This document shows positions 16,581 through 30,577 of a stretch of DNA of 35,484 bases, one piece after another (the stretch's first letter is position 1; every line of letters begins with the position of its first letter). Source of the stretch: a virus; the IMG/VR virus record IMGVR_UViG_3300010354_000261, positions 1 to 35,484 of that record; one strand, given 5' to 3'. A program made the translations under genes and the position numbers. The notes below the pieces were generated by a model. That model made no database searches. It was given only the letters and a program-made list of their open reading frames with translations, and was not told the origin of the DNA.

Positions 16581-19500
16581 ATGGCTGAACGATCAATTAA
16601 AAGTATAAATTTATTACCAGAATTTTTTAGAACAGATAAAAATTCTAAATTTCTTTCAAGCACTATTGATCAACTTATCCAACCACCTAAACTTGAACGT
16701 ATAGATGGTTATGTTGGCAGTAAGTTAACTCCTAATTATGTGTCAACATCTGATGTTTATATTACAGAGACTGATCCTTTACGTGGAAATTATCAATTAG
16801 AGCCCGCGCTTGTTGTAAAAGATAGTTTAGGCAATGTTCAAGATGTTATAGGTATTGAAGACCTAACTAATCAAATTAAGTTTCACGGCGGTAATGTAGA
16901 TAATTTTGATAAGTTATACAGGTCTAAGGTATATTCATATAGTCCACATATAGATTTTGATAAATTTGTAAATTTTCAAGAATATTATTGGTTAGTAAAT
17001 GGTCCAGAAACAGTTGAAATAACAGGAACACGGATAGCAAGCACTAGCACGTTTAGTGTTACTGACAATGCGTTAGAAACATCCTTTGTTTTTAGCCCAG
17101 ATGGTTTGACTGAAGATCCTTTATTAATTTTATATAGGGGAAATACATATACTTTTAATATTAACAGTGTTCATAAATTTTGTATCAAAAGTCAACCTAG
17201 TCCCGGTAATGAAGATCTTTACACTTCTGGATTAACAAATAACGAAATAAGTGCAGGACAACTCACTATAGTGGTAGGAGCTACCACTCCAGATACACTT
17301 TATTATGCTGCTGACGATCAGGCTTTGGCAACAGGTATATTTGTGGTTAAGTCTATAGACCAAGATGCTATAATAGATGTAGAAGATGAAATTATAGGTA
17401 AGGTCAATTATACCAGCGGTACAGGTGTTAATCTAACCAACGGTATGAAAATCAGATTTGGTGGATATGTGTACCCTGAATCTTATAGAGACAAAGAATT
17501 TATTGTAGAAGGCGTAGGGTCTTCTATCAAACTGGTTGATTTTAATTTATTAATTACACCTGAATCTATAGCAGATAGATATCCGGAAACTTTTGATTCA
17601 ACAGACTTTGATTCTTATCCGTTCGATAATGATAAAAAGTTACCTGCCGATCCTGAATATGTTACTATTAATAGGGCTAGTCAAGATTTAAATTCTTGGA
17701 GTAGATATAATAGGTGGTTCCATAAGCAAGTAATAGACGCCAGTGCTCAAGCCAATAATGTTAATGCTGTATATCCAAATGACTTACGTGCCCGCAGGCC
17801 TATTATTGAATTTGTACCAAACATAAAACTTTACAACTTCGGTGATATAGGTGTTAGAGACGTTCAGGTAATAGATACTAGCACTACAGATGCGTTCAGT
17901 ATAATAGAAGGAACATCCACCAATTATGTTGTGGATGGGCATGCCTTACAACAAGGCGACAGAATTATATTTACAGCTGACACAGACGCAGATGTAAGGT
18001 CTACTATATTCGAAGTAAATTATATTAACGAATTGGATAGACTTGAGCTACAGGTTTCTGAAACAGTCTCTAATGGTATTTGTACTGTAGTTACCACAGG
18101 TACAAACTATAAGGGTACGAGTTGGTGGTACAACGGAACACAATGGTTAGAAGGACAGCAGCATACAGTTATAAATCAGGCACCTAAGTTTGATTTATTT
18201 GATGAAAATGGTAGAAGTTATAGTTTAGACTATGTTAGTACATTTGATGGTAATCAAGTTTTTGGATACGATGTAGGCACAGGAACCCCTGATAGCATTT
18301 TAGGATTTCCGTTAAAATATAGAAATAGTTATGGAGTAGGAAGCTATCTATTTAAGAATTATTTCTGCGAAGAGTCAATTGTAATTACCACAGGCTTTGA
18401 CACTACTTCTACACGCGGTCCTATGGAAACGTTCCTTAGGATTAAGACTGATAATGATTACATTTTTAAGAATGTATGGGAAACAACACCTAGTTACCAA
18501 ATTCCTATTATTGAAATACAGGCTACTTCAGTATCTACTTCCAGTGTAGAAGTTACTAGTATAAACCAAGCCGGTTTAGTTAATTTCGATTTATTAGTCT
18601 ATATAAATGGAAATAAACTTGATAACGACAAGTTTACCATTGTCAATACTGGAACTAGGTCTTTTGTTAATTTTAATACAATTTTACCTAAAGATACAGA
18701 TGTAGTTTACAAAATTTACACAAATTCTACCCCAAATAAAAACGGTTATTATGAACCTAGTGCTGGTTTTACTAATAACCCACTTAATCAATTCTCGAGT
18801 AATTTAACATTAAGTCAAGTAACAGACCATGTAGAAACTATGGTTGATAGGATTGATAGTTATACAGGTCAATTTCCTGGAACTAGCAATCTTAGAGATT
18901 TGTCTGATGTAGGATCTAATGGAAGATTAATAGTTGCGCATGAAAATCCTTTAGCATTTTCACAATTATTTTTAGGTAAAAAAGAACACAGCTTAATTAG
19001 TGCTATTGATAAGGGCAGAGAGCAGTATGCTCAATTTAAATTAGCCTTACAACGAAAAATTAGTGATATTGAAATACAAGATGACCCCGTTCGAGCCCTT
19101 GATATTGTATTAAAGGAGCTTAACAAAGATAAAGATCTTTTAAGTTCTTATTATTATAGTGATATGTTAGGCTACGGTACAAATAGAAAGATTACCTCTT
19201 GGACAGTATCTAATGTAAACACTAAAGTTTATCCTATTAGTGATGAGTTTAAATTAGATGGCTTAAGTTTAAGATCTGTATTGGTATATATTAATAATAA
19301 TCAATTATTATATGATATTGATTATGTTTTTGTTGAGAATGATTCGTCGATAGAATTGTTACTTGATTTGTCTTTAGGTGACCTTATCGAAGTTTATGAT
19401 TATGTAGATACTAGTGGGAGTTTTGTTCCTTCTACTCCTACTAAATTAGGACTTTATCCTAAGTTTGTTCCTTCTAAATTTATAGACAATAGTTACTTAA

Positions 19501-22500
19501 CTCCTATAGAAGTTATACAAGGCCATGATGGCAGTATTACAGTTGCCTATGATGATTACAGAGATGACATTATATTAGAATTTGAAAAAAGAATATTCAA
19601 CAATCTTAAAGTAAACTATAGACCAGAATTGCTAGACATAAACATGGCTAGCCCGGGATTGTTTAGAGATATTGGATATTCTAGAGATCAAGTAAATGGT
19701 ATTTTAGTTAAAGATTTTCTGTCATGGGCGGGTACTTATGGTATTGAGCAATATGATAATTCTGCCTTCGACGAAGGAAATAGTTTTACCTACAATTATA
19801 CTAAAGCATATCATACGGCCCTAAATGAAAACTTAGTAGGTTCTTGGAGAGCAATTTACAAATATTATTTTGATACTGATCGTCCTCATTCACATCCATG
19901 GGAAATGTTAGGATTCAGTGTTAAACCGTTATGGTGGGAAGATGAATACGGTCCTGCTCCGTACACTAGCGGTAATTCTATATTATGGGATGATATAGAA
20001 CAAGGTTTAATCAGACAAGGTTCTAGACAAGGCATAGATTTAAATTATTCAAGACCGGGCTTATCTACATTTTTACCTGTAGATGATGGTGGCGATTTAA
20101 TTGATCCACAAACTTTATTAGCATCTAATTTAACAGATTTTAATATCAGACAGAATTGGACATTTGGTGATATGGGCCCGGCAGAAACGGCTTGGCGTAG
20201 AAGTAGTCAATGGCCTTTCGTTGTACAGAAATTATTAGCATTGACCAAGCCTGCCGATTATTGTGCCATAATGTATGACCCATACAGACTTAATAAGAAT
20301 GCGGCTAACCAATGGGTATACGGCACTGAAAAAGTATTTTTAAGTCCAAAATCAGTTAAGGTTCATGCTGACGGTAATACATTATGTAGCGGATACGCTG
20401 TGTATGTTGTAGAGAATGGACTTGCTAGAAATAGAAATTATGTTCAGGCACTAAAAACTGACCTTACATATTTAGATTATAACCTATTTTACAAAGTAGG
20501 GGGTTTTGTAAGTAAGGATAAGTTACAAATTATAATAGATGCAATTGATCCGACTAGTAGAAGTCCTGGAGCAATTTTGCCTCCTGAAGATTATGACCTG
20601 TTTTTAAATGTAAGCAATCCTATCCAGACAACAAATATATCAGGAATCATTGTACAAAAACTTAATGGAAAGTTTGTTGTAAGAGGATATGATAATACAA
20701 ATCCATACTTTAAAATATATTCTCCCTTACGTACAATTAATACCCCTACTATAACAGTAGGTGGAAAATCAGAAAGTTATGTTTTATGGGGAGCTAGACA
20801 AACTGATGTTAATAGAGGTATAAGTGATGCTGATCTTACATCGGCTAAGTCTACAACTTCTGGAATATTTTATGAAAAAGGTCAAATAGTTTTTTACCAA
20901 AACAACTATTATAGAGTAATTGTTAATCATAAGTCTGGAAATAGTTTTGTTGAAGAATATTTTTCAAGAATGCCATATTTGCCTACCAAAGGCGGTGTTG
21001 TCGTTCAATCGGCTGCTAGATTCTCTGACGTGGTTGTCTCAGTTCCCTATGAGACTGAATATGAAACAGTTCAAGAAGTTTATGACCTAATATTAGGTTA
21101 TGGCGAATGGCTAAAAAAGCAAGGATTTGTTTTTGATGAATATAACACAGAATTATCTGACACAATTGATTGGAAATTTACAGGTAAAGAATTTTTATAT
21201 TGGACCACGCAGAATTGGTCAGATAACAGCATTATAACTTTAAGTCCTTTTGCTAATAAAGTTAAATTTAAATTAGCAAACAGTGTTGTTGATAATATTT
21301 TTAACACTTTTTATGATTATAGTATTCTAAGTGCTAACGGTACAGCATTTAATCAACGCAATCTAACAGTCAATAGAGAAGATGGATTGTGTACAATAGA
21401 AACAGCCAATACTACAGATGGCATATATTTTGCCAGTTTACATAATGTTCAAAAAGAACATGCTATGGTGTTTAACAATGCCACCATGTTCAATGATACA
21501 ATTTATGATATAACAACTGGTTATAGACAGCGTAGAATTAAATTGTTAGGCTTTAGAACTAGAGATTGGGACGGAGATTTCTTTAGTCCCGGTTTTGTTT
21601 ACGATACAGCCTACATTTCTGATTGGACTTCTTATAAAGATTATAAGAATGGAGATGTGGTAAAATTTGCTGGCAAGTACTACAGTGCTAAATCGAATAT
21701 TTTTGGTACAGAAAAGTTTGATTTTTCAAAGTGGAGTTTGTTAGGAGAATATCCTGTAGCAAAATTACTGCCCAATTTTAGTTATAAGATTGAGCAGTTT
21801 GAAGATTTTTATAGTTTAGATATAGATAATTTCGATCCAGTACAAGAAGATCTAGCACAACATTTAATTGGGTATACACCAAGAGTATATCTGTTCAATG
21901 TGTTTACCAATCCTATTAGCCAATATAAATTTTATCAAGGATTTATTAGAGAAAAAGGTACACGTAATGCTATTAGTAAATTAGCCAAGGCAAGTATTCA
22001 AACTCTAAAAGGTGAAATAGATTATACAGAAGAATGGGCATTTAGAGTAGGACATTATGGTTCATTCAGTTCATTCCAAGAAATAGAAATTCCGCTAAGA
22101 GAAGGTGAGTTTATCGAAAATCCTCAAATAATAAAATTTGATGAGGATGATAAACCTGATGCTAACGATTTTATATATTATGTAACTAGTTCGGATGTAG
22201 TTTTATATTCTAAGGATTATGATGTAACACGTACATTTGTAACCAGTGATAATCCTGATATTGTCAAATTACAAACAGCAGGATTTGTAAGATTGGACGA
22301 TATCAATTACACTGCTTACAATGAGAATACTCTTTTAGATATTCTTAATAATAATCAATTAACTGAAGGTGATTATGTTTGGATAGGATTTAAAAATAAC
22401 GGCGACTGGGACGTTTATAGATATACTTTGATTAGTAGCGAAGTAGTCCGTTCTTTCATGGACGCCCTTACAGCTAACGTGATGACTATTGTTACAAAAG

Positions 22501-25500
22501 GCATGCATACATTAAGGCCTGGGGATATAATTAGCCTAAGTCAATTCGATAGTCAAATTGATGGTGTTTATACAGTTCAATCTGTGCCTAAACTTAATCA
22601 ATTTACAATAACATTTGATAATGCGTTCGTAGGAGAAACATTACCAGATGTTCCTGGTTTATTATTCAAGTTTCAAAGTAACAAATATGTTTCATTCGAT
22701 AAATTACCTAAAGATAGCCAGCTTTTACAATTACCATATGAAAGTAAAGTATGGTTAGAGGACGATGGAAGTGGTAAATGGATCGTATATCAGAAAGTTA
22801 ATAACTATTCTAATACCAATGCCTTAAAACATCTAGATAGAAATACTGGTTGGGCAATTACTAAAACCTATAATGGGTTATTTGCCCTAAGCGAACCGGG
22901 TATCGATGACGGGACTGATGCTAATACCGGAACTGTTTATATCTATAATACTTCAAGCATAAGCACACCAGTAATAACTCTTACAACCACTACAGGCAAT
23001 TTAGACTATGGTTATGATATAGCATTTGACGGTGAATTATTAGCAGTAGGCGCACCTGGACATAACAGTAATAGAGGGCAGGTTTGGTTATATAGTATAG
23101 TTAACACATCTATGCCCTACATTATTAACAGTATAACTCCTACAGTATTTGGTAGATTTGGTGAAAGTTTGTCTGTTAAGAAGTTGTCTACTAATACTCA
23201 TATGTTAATGGTAGGCGAACCTAAATCCGGCGAAGCATTTAGAACTACAATTACTACGGGTACTACAATTACTGAAAGTATATGGACCGGCCTTGCTCCT
23301 ACTAATCCTCTTACTACAAATTCAGAATACGGTTATTCGCTTGATGCCTATCCTGCCAATAATATCTATGTAGTAGGTGCTCCTGGTCAGACAGATAATA
23401 AAGGTAGCGTATTTGTATTCACTAGTACAAATAATACAGAAATAGTTTCTCCGTTCATTGATTACGGAAGTAGAGGTAGGTTCGGTCATGCTGTAAAACT
23501 TTCGGATGACGGTAACTATTTGTTTGTGGGTGCGCCTGATGTACGCAATGGAGATATAGGTAGTTTAAGTTTCGGTAAAGTTCAAGTTTACAAATTTAAT
23601 GGAACAACATATTCCTCTCATCAAACCATTTCAAATCCTGTTGACATTCCTGGAATGAAGTTTGGTTATGAGATTGATGTTAACCACGATGGTACTGAAC
23701 TAGTAATCGGTGCTCTTGGTACAAATAGAAATGTTAGATTGACATTTAACAAGTACAGTACCTTATTACCCATGAGTGTTCAGCCTCCGGGATCTAGGTA
23801 TGTTAATGATTCTGAAAGTGATTTGAGTGATGTAGAAACTACGTTTGATGGCGGTACAACTAAATTCTTTGATCAAATAAATTATTCAGGTACAGCTTAT
23901 ATCTATAATAGAAAGAACAATCTGTTTAAGATAGCTGACGAATTATTACCTACATCCATTAATTATGTAGAAGGAAACGGAACCAATTTTGGTCATAGTA
24001 TTGCTTTAAATAATGACACTATATATGTAGGAGCCCCGGCTTACAACAATAAACCATGGCAAGATAATGTACAGAGTATGGTTTATAAATTTAATAAAAT
24101 AGATCAAAAAGTAAAAAGCTGGAATGAATTTAGAACACAAGATAACCTAGTTGATGTAGACACAATTAAAAAAATTACTGTGTTAAATTCATTAACTGAA
24201 CAAGTTATAGATTATCTTGATGTAATTGATCCTTTAAAAGGACGTATTTCAGGCATAGCAGATCAAGACATAACTTATAAATCTACAATTGATCCTGCCG
24301 TCTACTCCATAGGTGATACCACTACACTCAATGACCTAAATTCAAATTGGACAGATGAGCATGTTGGTGAGTTATGGTGGGATCTAAGTAGTGTAAAATA
24401 CATTTGGTATGAACAAGGTGAGCTAAATTACAGGAAAAATAATTGGGGTAAATTATTTCCAGGATCTACCATTGATATATATGAATGGGTAGGAAGTGAA
24501 CTACTACCCAGTGAATGGGCCGAACAAGCAGACACTAATGCCGGACTGACTTTTGGAATAAGTGGTCAACCTAAGCATCCTGATAATAGCGTATTAAGTG
24601 TAAAACAAGTTTACAACTCGATTACTAATTCATTTATTAATGTTTATTATTATTGGGTAAAGAATAAAACTCTTGTGCCTAATACAAAAAATCGAAGGAT
24701 CAGTGCTTTCCAAGTAGCCAGCATAATTGAAAATCCATTATTATATGGATTACAATATGCCACCGTATTAGATAGTAATGCTATATCTGTAGCCAATTTG
24801 AATGGACAGTTAGTAGAAGATACTATACATCTCAATATAACAAGTGACAAGATTAAAAACAAAGTTCCGTTACATACCGAATGGATGTTAATGCAGGAAG
24901 GTGATGAAGATAGCGTACCAAATAGTAGATTAGAAACTAAATTATTTGACAGTCTTTTAGGACAAGATAAGTTAGAACAACCTGTTCCTGATCCAAATCT
25001 AAAAGAGCGTAATCGTTACGGTATTGAGATTAGACCAAGACAGAGCATGTTTAAGAATCGTAATGATGCTCTAAGGAATTTGTTTGATTTTGCTAACGAT
25101 GTATTAGCCAATGAAAGAATAGCTGGTTATTATAGTTTTATTAATCTTAACAAGAAAGATTTACCACCTGACGAATTTTCAAGAGAATATGACCGTGTTG
25201 TTGAAGATAACGAAGGGTTATTATATGTAACTACTGCTACATTAGTACGTGCTGTTCTAACTTCTACCGTGGTCAATGGTAAAATTAATTCTGTGTCTAT
25301 TGTAACATCTGGAACAGGCTATGAATCTGCTCCATTAGTAACTATAGATTCAGATACCTCGGCCGAGATAACAGTTTCTTTAAACACTACTACAAATATA
25401 AGCACAGCCACTATAATTGACGCAGGCTATGGATTTGTCAATCCGCCCAGTATCACTGTTAGACCTTACACAATATTAGTGTTGGCAGATAGTACACAGG

Positions 25501-28500
25501 GAGGTAAATGGGCCAAATATGAATGGACAGGATCATGGACCTTAGCAGAAACGCAAAGTTATGATACAACCTTATATTGGGATAGAGTGGATTGGTCTAG
25601 TAACAACTATAATCAGTTTGTAGATTATGTTTACACGGTTGATAGTTTATACCAATTAGCTACTATAGAAGATATCAACCTTGGAGAATATGTAAAAGTC
25701 AATGATGCCGGATTAGGGTATTTTATTATTCTAGAAAAAGTATCCGATCAAGGAACTTACGGCAACGGATATGATATTGTCTTTGCTGAAAAAGGCACTA
25801 TAAAATTTAACGACAGTTTATGGAATTCTTCAGTTGATAATACTGAAGAACTTAAGAACATTTTAACTGCCTTAAAAGAAAACATTTTTATAAACGAACT
25901 TAAAATATATTGGAATTTATTTTGGTTCCAGGCAGTTAAGTATGCTCTTACTGAACAAAAGTTATTAGACTGGGCGTTCAAAACTTCATTTATTAATGTT
26001 ACCAATTATGCCGGAGAACTAGGTCAACCTAGTTTTTATAAATTACAGAATAGCGAGTTTTACGAAGATTATATCAGAGAAGTAAAACCATATCATACTC
26101 AAATTAGAAGTTTTACTACCAATCATAAACAGTTAGAAGTTTCAAACAATTATATAACTGATTTTGATTTGCCTGCTACATACGATGAAATTAATAATAA
26201 ATTTGCCATAGTCCAACCTACAGATCCTGAAGCCAATCAATATCCTTGGAAAGAATATTTTAATAATTACAAATTTGAGATAGATTCTATAGATGTAAGT
26301 GATGGTGGAAGTGGATACGGTGAAGTACCCAGTGTTATTATTGTAGCTAAAACGGGTGACACAGGAGCAGGTGCTACAGCAGTTGCTTATATTAGATCAG
26401 GTAAAGTCTATCATATAGAAGTAACTAATCCGGGTAGTGGTTATACTACATCACCCTATGTTTACATTGTAGGAGGAGGAGCAGGAGTTACTAAAACTGC
26501 TGTTGCTTATGCTCGTATTAAAAATAACAAAGTTAGATCTTTTAATATTAGTTTAAAATTTGATAGAACTTCTAGGAATGAAGAACAGGGCACTAATTTA
26601 TCAGTTACAGATATATTTTCTTGTAACGGTTCTACAACAGAGTTTGTGTTAAGTTGGTTGGCGGAACCAGATAAAAGTCAGTTTGTTGTTACCCTAGATG
26701 ACGTAGCCGTATTGAGTAGTGATTACACAATAGAATATTATAATAATTTTATAGGATTAGGTACTGAGTACAATAAAGAATATAACAAAATTGTGTTTAC
26801 AAACTTTATACCAGAATCCGGAACAACTTTAAAAGTAATTTACAATAAAAATACAAAACTACTAAATGCTGTTGATAGAATTGTAAATTATTATGCTCCT
26901 ACAGCAGGTATGCCAGGGTTAGATCTAGGGCAGTTAATGTCCGGAATAGTATATCCAGGTGCTATGATAGGCGGGCTGAATTTTAATAGTAGTGAAGATT
27001 CCATACGAGATAGTGATATAAGTGGCGGAGCTTGGACTACATCTACAGGTTTAACTGCTACAGATACATTATATTATCAAACTTTATTCGGAGTTGATCC
27101 AGACAGATTTGCAACTACTACAACAGATATTGGTGTAAATGTTCTTACTGTGGGCGCACAGGGCAAGTATGCTGACGAGATAATAATTGACGGTGACGGG
27201 TTTATCACGCCGTACACCAGTCATGCTCCTGAAGAACTTTTACCAGGTGAAGTAAACGAAAGTGTTTCAATAAGTGTGTTTACTAAACATATAGAAGGTG
27301 CTCCTACTGTTATCTCATCTTATTTTAATGTTGAAGCCGGCTCTACAACTACCAAATATATGAGTGTACTGCCTGCTAACAGCGATAGTGTAATAGTAAC
27401 ATATCAAAATAAGATTTTTGATTATACAACTACGACTAATTTTACAACATCTACGCAGTTCACCATTGACTGGTCAGCCAGAGAAATCATTCTAAGTCCT
27501 CAGTCACAGTCCGGAAAAGCTGGTTATACTATTATTAGCATAGGTGGAGGTAGAGGATCAGAGGATACAGCAGTAATAGATCACCCTAGTATGACAGTGA
27601 ATACATCTATGGGCGAATTCACTTCTACACAGTTACAAAGTTTATCCATATTTGACACTGTTAAAAGTGCTTATGTAACAGTTAACGGAGAAAGCATACC
27701 TGAATTGACTACCAGTACAAGTATTCAACTGGGTTATATGTTAACTCGTTCGCATTCTAATAACAAAAGAGCTGCTGTGAATGTTTATAATTTACCTGAC
27801 GGAGAAAATACAGTTACAGCATGGTTCTTTGGATCTGCCAACAAGTATTTTAATGAAGTAAATGAAGAAATATTTTCTTGGACATCTACTCAGACTACGT
27901 TTACATTGAGTATGCCTCCTGGTATCATAGAACCATTAGTTGGTCAAGTTATTGTTGAACTTGATACAGGTTCAGGAAAACATATTTTACGTCCACCTAA
28001 GATTGACTATTATGAAGTACTGGATACTGCTAATACATATTATGATATATCAGAGACAACGTCTACAATTCGTGTGTACAAAAATGGTGTAGAGTTAGTT
28101 CATCCTTCAGATTATAACACTACACCTGGAAATACTCATGTAATATTGTATGCTCCTCAGCAGTTAAAAGATGTAATCGCCATTGTTAATTTAACTAATG
28201 AACATGATTATGATTTAGTAAATGATACTTTAACTCTCAACCAAAATCATACAGTAGGTGAATTGCGTGTGATAACCTTTAATAATCACGACGATATGTT
28301 GATGAGGACAGAAACATTTGAAGGAAACACATTTAGAAGATACAAAATTAGCCGACCTGCTCTGGATCAAGATTATGTATGGGTTATTGTAAATGGTATA
28401 CCTTTAATTAATCATTATGATTATGAAATATTAGATGACAGTTTGACCATACAGGTTAGTGATGCCTTTGAACACAGCTCGTCTGATGAGATAATTATTA

Positions 28501-29636
28501 TAAGCATATCAAGCAGCCAGCTTTCTGACAGCGTCATCGGATATAGGATTTTCAATGACTTTTTAAGTAGAGTTCATTATAAGAGGTTGAGTAAACAAAA
28601 TACAACATATCTTACACAGGAATTATATCTCGGTGATAAAGAAATTCATGTTGCTGATAGTTCGGTTTTAAGTAATCCTATTGTAGAAAAGAATATTCCC
28701 GGCGTTGTTTACATTGACGGTGAACGTATAGAATATTTTGTTAAGGATGGAAATATTCTAAAACAACTACGCAGAAGCACATTATGTACTGCCCCTGCGT
28801 TGTATTCTGAAATTAATTCTAAGGTTATAGATCAAGGAACAGACCAAAATATTCCTTACACTGATAGATTATTAAGACAAGACAGATTAACAACGGCTTC
28901 AGTAACCACATATACAATACCGATTAATAATCATGTGTTAGATTATACAATTACAGGTACAAGCACTGTTGTGTTTTCTAATAAGGGCATTAGATTGAAC
29001 ACAATTAGCACAAATACTTTTATTAAAAACACAGTAAGATTAGAAGATCAAATTAGTGTATATTATGGTGGCAGACAATTACGTAAGACAGGAGTTTACC
29101 GACAGGTTACTACAGCATCTTATGACAGTCCAGTGATTAATTTTACAACAATTAGTAATGTTGCGTTGTTAACTACATCAACATCAACAGCATTACCGAT
29201 TACTAATGTGGTGGGCACCGCTTATGTAGTTACTTCTACTAATCAGGTTTGGGTTTACAATAATTCGTCAAGATATGGTGCGGTAAACGGATATGAATAT
29301 ACCGGATTTGATTACTTGCCACCTGAATTTAGTATTAATGTTAGTGGGTCTAATCAAACAATTCAATTAAATATTGAAGATGGCATAGCTAGTAGTGTGT
29401 TATTAACTATCACTAAGAAAGAATTTGATGTAGCTAAAGTGTGGAACGATATAGATCCTGAAAATACCGCTACAACTATTTCGTTGATTGAAAGTTCGAG
29501 CGCACCTGCTAGATTCTTACAGGCAAGACCTGCTGAATTGCCAGACACTTACTACTATGGAGGGGATCCGACACTGACAGAAGATACAGGATTTGCTCTA
29601 ACTGATGAGGATGATGAACCATTAGAGGAATATTGA
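16581..29636 (+). CDS. 7: Giant gp7-like baseplate wedge protein with beta-propeller
   Basis: A single 4351-residue frame, more than four times T4 gp7 (1032 residues). Position after gp25-gp6 and an N terminus of the marine T4-like wedge type ([40 protein letters not shown]) argue for gp7. Residues about 2090-2508 hold seven FG-GAP-type repeats. Residues about 2897-2963 and 3235-3317 hold G-x-G-Y repeats ([27 protein letters not shown]). [17 protein letters not shown] segment lies near residue 3170. The C terminus ends in an acidic tail ([14 protein letters not shown]). There is no signal peptide or membrane segment. GGAA 8 bases before the ATG serves as ribosome site. The gp7 name covers the N-terminal part and position; most of the length has no T4 counterpart. 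Confidence 0.75.
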   Translation: MAERSIKSINLLPEFFRTDKNSKFLSSTIDQLIQPPKLERIDGYVGSKLTPNYVSTSDVYITETDPLRGNYQLEPALVVKDSLGNVQDVIGIEDLTNQIKFHGGNVDNFDKLYRSKVYSYSPHIDFDKFVNFQEYYWLVNGPETVEITGTRIASTSTFSVTDNALETSFVFSPDGLTEDPLLILYRGNTYTFNINSVHKFCIKSQPSPGNEDLYTSGLTNNEISAGQLTIVVGATTPDTLYYAADDQALATGIFVVKSIDQDAIIDVEDEIIGKVNYTSGTGVNLTNGMKIRFGGYVYPESYRDKEFIVEGVGSSIKLVDFNLLITPESIADRYPETFDSTDFDSYPFDNDKKLPADPEYVTINRASQDLNSWSRYNRWFHKQVIDASAQANNVNAVYPNDLRARRPIIEFVPNIKLYNFGDIGVRDVQVIDTSTTDAFSIIEGTSTNYVVDGHALQQGDRIIFTADTDADVRSTIFEVNYINELDRLELQVSETVSNGICTVVTTGTNYKGTSWWYNGTQWLEGQQHTVINQAPKFDLFDENGRSYSLDYVSTFDGNQVFGYDVGTGTPDSILGFPLKYRNSYGVGSYLFKNYFCEESIVITTGFDTTSTRGPMETFLRIKTDNDYIFKNVWETTPSYQIPIIEIQATSVSTSSVEVTSINQAGLVNFDLLVYINGNKLDNDKFTIVNTGTRSFVNFNTILPKDTDVVYKIYTNSTPNKNGYYEPSAGFTNNPLNQFSSNLTLSQVTDHVETMVDRIDSYTGQFPGTSNLRDLSDVGSNGRLIVAHENPLAFSQLFLGKKEHSLISAIDKGREQYAQFKLALQRKISDIEIQDDPVRALDIVLKELNKDKDLLSSYYYSDMLGYGTNRKITSWTVSNVNTKVYPISDEFKLDGLSLRSVLVYINNNQLLYDIDYVFVENDSSIELLLDLSLGDLIEVYDYVDTSGSFVPSTPTKLGLYPKFVPSKFIDNSYLTPIEVIQGHDGSITVAYDDYRDDIILEFEKRIFNNLKVNYRPELLDINMASPGLFRDIGYSRDQVNGILVKDFLSWAGTYGIEQYDNSAFDEGNSFTYNYTKAYHTALNENLVGSWRAIYKYYFDTDRPHSHPWEMLGFSVKPLWWEDEYGPAPYTSGNSILWDDIEQGLIRQGSRQGIDLNYSRPGLSTFLPVDDGGDLIDPQTLLASNLTDFNIRQNWTFGDMGPAETAWRRSSQWPFVVQKLLALTKPADYCAIMYDPYRLNKNAANQWVYGTEKVFLSPKSVKVHADGNTLCSGYAVYVVENGLARNRNYVQALKTDLTYLDYNLFYKVGGFVSKDKLQIIIDAIDPTSRSPGAILPPEDYDLFLNVSNPIQTTNISGIIVQKLNGKFVVRGYDNTNPYFKIYSPLRTINTPTITVGGKSESYVLWGARQTDVNRGISDADLTSAKSTTSGIFYEKGQIVFYQNNYYRVIVNHKSGNSFVEEYFSRMPYLPTKGGVVVQSAARFSDVVVSVPYETEYETVQEVYDLILGYGEWLKKQGFVFDEYNTELSDTIDWKFTGKEFLYWTTQNWSDNSIITLSPFANKVKFKLANSVVDNIFNTFYDYSILSANGTAFNQRNLTVNREDGLCTIETANTTDGIYFASLHNVQKEHAMVFNNATMFNDTIYDITTGYRQRRIKLLGFRTRDWDGDFFSPGFVYDTAYISDWTSYKDYKNGDVVKFAGKYYSAKSNIFGTEKFDFSKWSLLGEYPVAKLLPNFSYKIEQFEDFYSLDIDNFDPVQEDLAQHLIGYTPRVYLFNVFTNPISQYKFYQGFIREKGTRNAISKLAKASIQTLKGEIDYTEEWAFRVGHYGSFSSFQEIEIPLREGEFIENPQIIKFDEDDKPDANDFIYYVTSSDVVLYSKDYDVTRTFVTSDNPDIVKLQTAGFVRLDDINYTAYNENTLLDILNNNQLTEGDYVWIGFKNNGDWDVYRYTLISSEVVRSFMDALTANVMTIVTKGMHTLRPGDIISLSQFDSQIDGVYTVQSVPKLNQFTITFDNAFVGETLPDVPGLLFKFQSNKYVSFDKLPKDSQLLQLPYESKVWLEDDGSGKWIVYQKVNNYSNTNALKHLDRNTGWAITKTYNGLFALSEPGIDDGTDANTGTVYIYNTSSISTPVITLTTTTGNLDYGYDIAFDGELLAVGAPGHNSNRGQVWLYSIVNTSMPYIINSITPTVFGRFGESLSVKKLSTNTHMLMVGEPKSGEAFRTTITTGTTITESIWTGLAPTNPLTTNSEYGYSLDAYPANNIYVVGAPGQTDNKGSVFVFTSTNNTEIVSPFIDYGSRGRFGHAVKLSDDGNYLFVGAPDVRNGDIGSLSFGKVQVYKFNGTTYSSHQTISNPVDIPGMKFGYEIDVNHDGTELVIGALGTNRNVRLTFNKYSTLLPMSVQPPGSRYVNDSESDLSDVETTFDGGTTKFFDQINYSGTAYIYNRKNNLFKIADELLPTSINYVEGNGTNFGHSIALNNDTIYVGAPAYNNKPWQDNVQSMVYKFNKIDQKVKSWNEFRTQDNLVDVDTIKKITVLNSLTEQVIDYLDVIDPLKGRISGIADQDITYKSTIDPAVYSIGDTTTLNDLNSNWTDEHVGELWWDLSSVKYIWYEQGELNYRKNNWGKLFPGSTIDIYEWVGSELLPSEWAEQADTNAGLTFGISGQPKHPDNSVLSVKQVYNSITNSFINVYYYWVKNKTLVPNTKNRRISAFQVASIIENPLLYGLQYATVLDSNAISVANLNGQLVEDTIHLNITSDKIKNKVPLHTEWMLMQEGDEDSVPNSRLETKLFDSLLGQDKLEQPVPDPNLKERNRYGIEIRPRQSMFKNRNDALRNLFDFANDVLANERIAGYYSFINLNKKDLPPDEFSREYDRVVEDNEGLLYVTTATLVRAVLTSTVVNGKINSVSIVTSGTGYESAPLVTIDSDTSAEITVSLNTTTNISTATIIDAGYGFVNPPSITVRPYTILVLADSTQGGKWAKYEWTGSWTLAETQSYDTTLYWDRVDWSSNNYNQFVDYVYTVDSLYQLATIEDINLGEYVKVNDAGLGYFIILEKVSDQGTYGNGYDIVFAEKGTIKFNDSLWNSSVDNTEELKNILTALKENIFINELKIYWNLFWFQAVKYALTEQKLLDWAFKTSFINVTNYAGELGQPSFYKLQNSEFYEDYIREVKPYHTQIRSFTTNHKQLEVSNNYITDFDLPATYDEINNKFAIVQPTDPEANQYPWKEYFNNYKFEIDSIDVSDGGSGYGEVPSVIIVAKTGDTGAGATAVAYIRSGKVYHIEVTNPGSGYTTSPYVYIVGGGAGVTKTAVAYARIKNNKVRSFNISLKFDRTSRNEEQGTNLSVTDIFSCNGSTTEFVLSWLAEPDKSQFVVTLDDVAVLSSDYTIEYYNNFIGLGTEYNKEYNKIVFTNFIPESGTTLKVIYNKNTKLLNAVDRIVNYYAPTAGMPGLDLGQLMSGIVYPGAMIGGLNFNSSEDSIRDSDISGGAWTTSTGLTATDTLYYQTLFGVDPDRFATTTTDIGVNVLTVGAQGKYADEIIIDGDGFITPYTSHAPEELLPGEVNESVSISVFTKHIEGAPTVISSYFNVEAGSTTTKYMSVLPANSDSVIVTYQNKIFDYTTTTNFTTSTQFTIDWSAREIILSPQSQSGKAGYTIISIGGGRGSEDTAVIDHPSMTVNTSMGEFTSTQLQSLSIFDTVKSAYVTVNGESIPELTTSTSIQLGYMLTRSHSNNKRAAVNVYNLPDGENTVTAWFFGSANKYFNEVNEEIFSWTSTQTTFTLSMPPGIIEPLVGQVIVELDTGSGKHILRPPKIDYYEVLDTANTYYDISETTSTIRVYKNGVELVHPSDYNTTPGNTHVILYAPQQLKDVIAIVNLTNEHDYDLVNDTLTLNQNHTVGELRVITFNNHDDMLMRTETFEGNTFRRYKISRPALDQDYVWVIVNGIPLINHYDYEILDDSLTIQVSDAFEHSSSDEIIIISISSSQLSDSVIGYRIFNDFLSRVHYKRLSKQNTTYLTQELYLGDKEIHVADSSVLSNPIVEKNIPGVVYIDGERIEYFVKDGNILKQLRRSTLCTAPALYSEINSKVIDQGTDQNIPYTDRLLRQDRLTTASVTTYTIPINNHVLDYTITGTSTVVFSNKGIRLNTISTNTFIKNTVRLEDQISVYYGGRQLRKTGVYRQVTTASYDSPVINFTTISNVALLTTSTSTALPITNVVGTAYVVTSTNQVWVYNNSSRYGAVNGYEYTGFDYLPPEFSINVSGSNQTIQLNIEDGIASSVLLTITKKEFDVAKVWNDIDPENTATTISLIESSSAPARFLQARPAELPDTYYYGGDPTLTEDTGFALTDEDDEPLEEY
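22848..24105 (+). other. Seven FG-GAP-type repeats (beta-propeller) inside the gp7-like protein
   Basis: Seven similar units of about 60 residues follow each other: [38 protein letters not shown] with [88 protein letters not shown]. Each has the FG...VGAP core of FG-GAP repeats, mostly followed by a VxVY-type strand. Seven units is the number that closes an integrin-alpha-like propeller. Some blades keep a short D-D-G or H-D-G turn, but a full calcium loop is not evident. Confidence 0.7.
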
Positions 29637-29637
29637 T

Positions 29638-30564
29638 ATGCCAAAGATTACACAAATACCAGTTTTAAATACTGCTACTCTTAATACTTCATCAGACCAA
29701 ACATATTTTATTGTTGCCGATAGAGGTTTGAGTAAGCGTATAAAATATAGTACTCTATTAGACCAGGTAGCCGTAGCTAATTTAATGGGGCCACAAGGAC
29801 CTACAGGGGCTCAGGGTGATGTCGGCGCCACAGGAATACCGGGAGCTACCGGAGTTAGCAATGTACCTGGTCCTACAGGTCCAGTAGGTCCACAAGGCCC
29901 GATAGGGCTAACAGGTTATGCTGGTGCTACAGGATCAACTGGGCCGGAAGGCGCTACTGGTTATCAAGGAGCAACAGGTATTGGAGCTACAGGTGCTACT
30001 GGTATAACTGGATCTACAGGTGCTACCGGACCAGCAGGAGCTACAGGGCCAAGTGGGGCTCAAGGAACACCTGGCGGTGCTACCGGACCAGTTGGACCAC
30101 AAGGACCACAAGGTCCGACTGGTGCTACAGGTTTTACAGGTGCGACTGGTATAGGCGCAACGGGTCCTACAGGACCACAGGGTAATCCTGGATTAGTAGG
30201 ACCTCGTGGTGCTACAGGATCTACAGGGCCTATTGGTGCTACTGGGATTGTAGGGCCACAGGGACCACAAGGTGTTCAGGGTCCACAAGGACCACAGGGA
30301 CCACAAGGTGTTCAAGGACCACAAGGACCACAGGGTGTAACTGGGCCCCAAGGACCAACAGGGCCAGAAGTAACCGGACCCCAAGGACCGCAAGGTGTAG
30401 GCGGACCACAAGGACCACAAGGACCTGCTACATGGACTGTTGTTACTGTGCCTTTAACAAATTCTAGTCCCGGTAGTGTAGGTGATTTTGCCTATGATGC
30501 CAGTTTCATTTATTTTTGCGTAGCTCCTAATACATGGGTTAAATGGTTTAGAGCACCGTTTTAA
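29638..30564 (+). CDS. Collagen-like tail fibre protein
   Basis: A 308-residue protein in three parts. Residues 1-50 are a compact N-terminal domain ([15 protein letters not shown], then [20 protein letters not shown]) likely to anchor it to the baseplate. Residues 51-264 are Gly-X-Y triplets (GPQGPTG, GATGPAG and similar) with a few short breaks such as VSNVP, giving a collagen-type triple helix. Residues about 265-308 form a C-terminal tip with [20 protein letters not shown] and two Trp. The tip resembles the end of the fibre-like protein at 31248. A receptor-contact fibre is the likely role. AGAGGA lies about 8 bases before the ATG, and the gp7-like stop is only 1 base away, so the two are translated together. 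Confidence 0.78.
   Translation: MPKITQIPVLNTATLNTSSDQTYFIVADRGLSKRIKYSTLLDQVAVANLMGPQGPTGAQGDVGATGIPGATGVSNVPGPTGPVGPQGPIGLTGYAGATGSTGPEGATGYQGATGIGATGATGITGSTGATGPAGATGPSGAQGTPGGATGPVGPQGPQGPTGATGFTGATGIGATGPTGPQGNPGLVGPRGATGSTGPIGATGIVGPQGPQGVQGPQGPQGPQGVQGPQGPQGVTGPQGPTGPEVTGPQGPQGVGGPQGPQGPATWTVVTVPLTNSSPGSVGDFAYDASFIYFCVAPNTWVKWFRAPF
29788..30429 (+). repeat. Collagen-type 9-base repeat array
   Basis: Codons for Gly-X-Y triplets repeat with a 9-base period, mostly GGN-CCN-CAR and GGN-GCY-ACN. The most regular part is about 30244-30426, where GGACCACAA-type units recur. The array is a substrate for slippage or recombination, so fibre length may vary between relatives. Confidence 0.85.
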
Positions 30565-30569
30565 TTTAA

Positions 30570-30577
30570 TATAAATA
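30570..30577 (+). promoter_or_regulatory. Late promoter -10 box overlapping a start codon
   Basis: A perfect TATAAATA whose last base is the A of the ATG at 30577. A second in-frame ATG at 30583 lies five bases after the box, the same spacing as at gp25. If this is a real late promoter, the leaderless start would be 30583, two residues shorter. Confidence 0.6.

Noticed and set aside
21098-26005. Minus-strand frames of 60-80 residues within the giant gp7-like gene
   Set aside because: Short, hydrophobic or low-complexity antisense frames with no initiation signal.
30193-30420. Minus-strand Trp/Leu/Ser-rich frame across the collagen array
   Set aside because: Complement of the Gly-X-Y repeat; low-complexity by-product.
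29788-30429. CRISPR-like or satellite array
   Set aside because: The 9-base period is in frame with Gly-X-Y codons, with no spacer structure.
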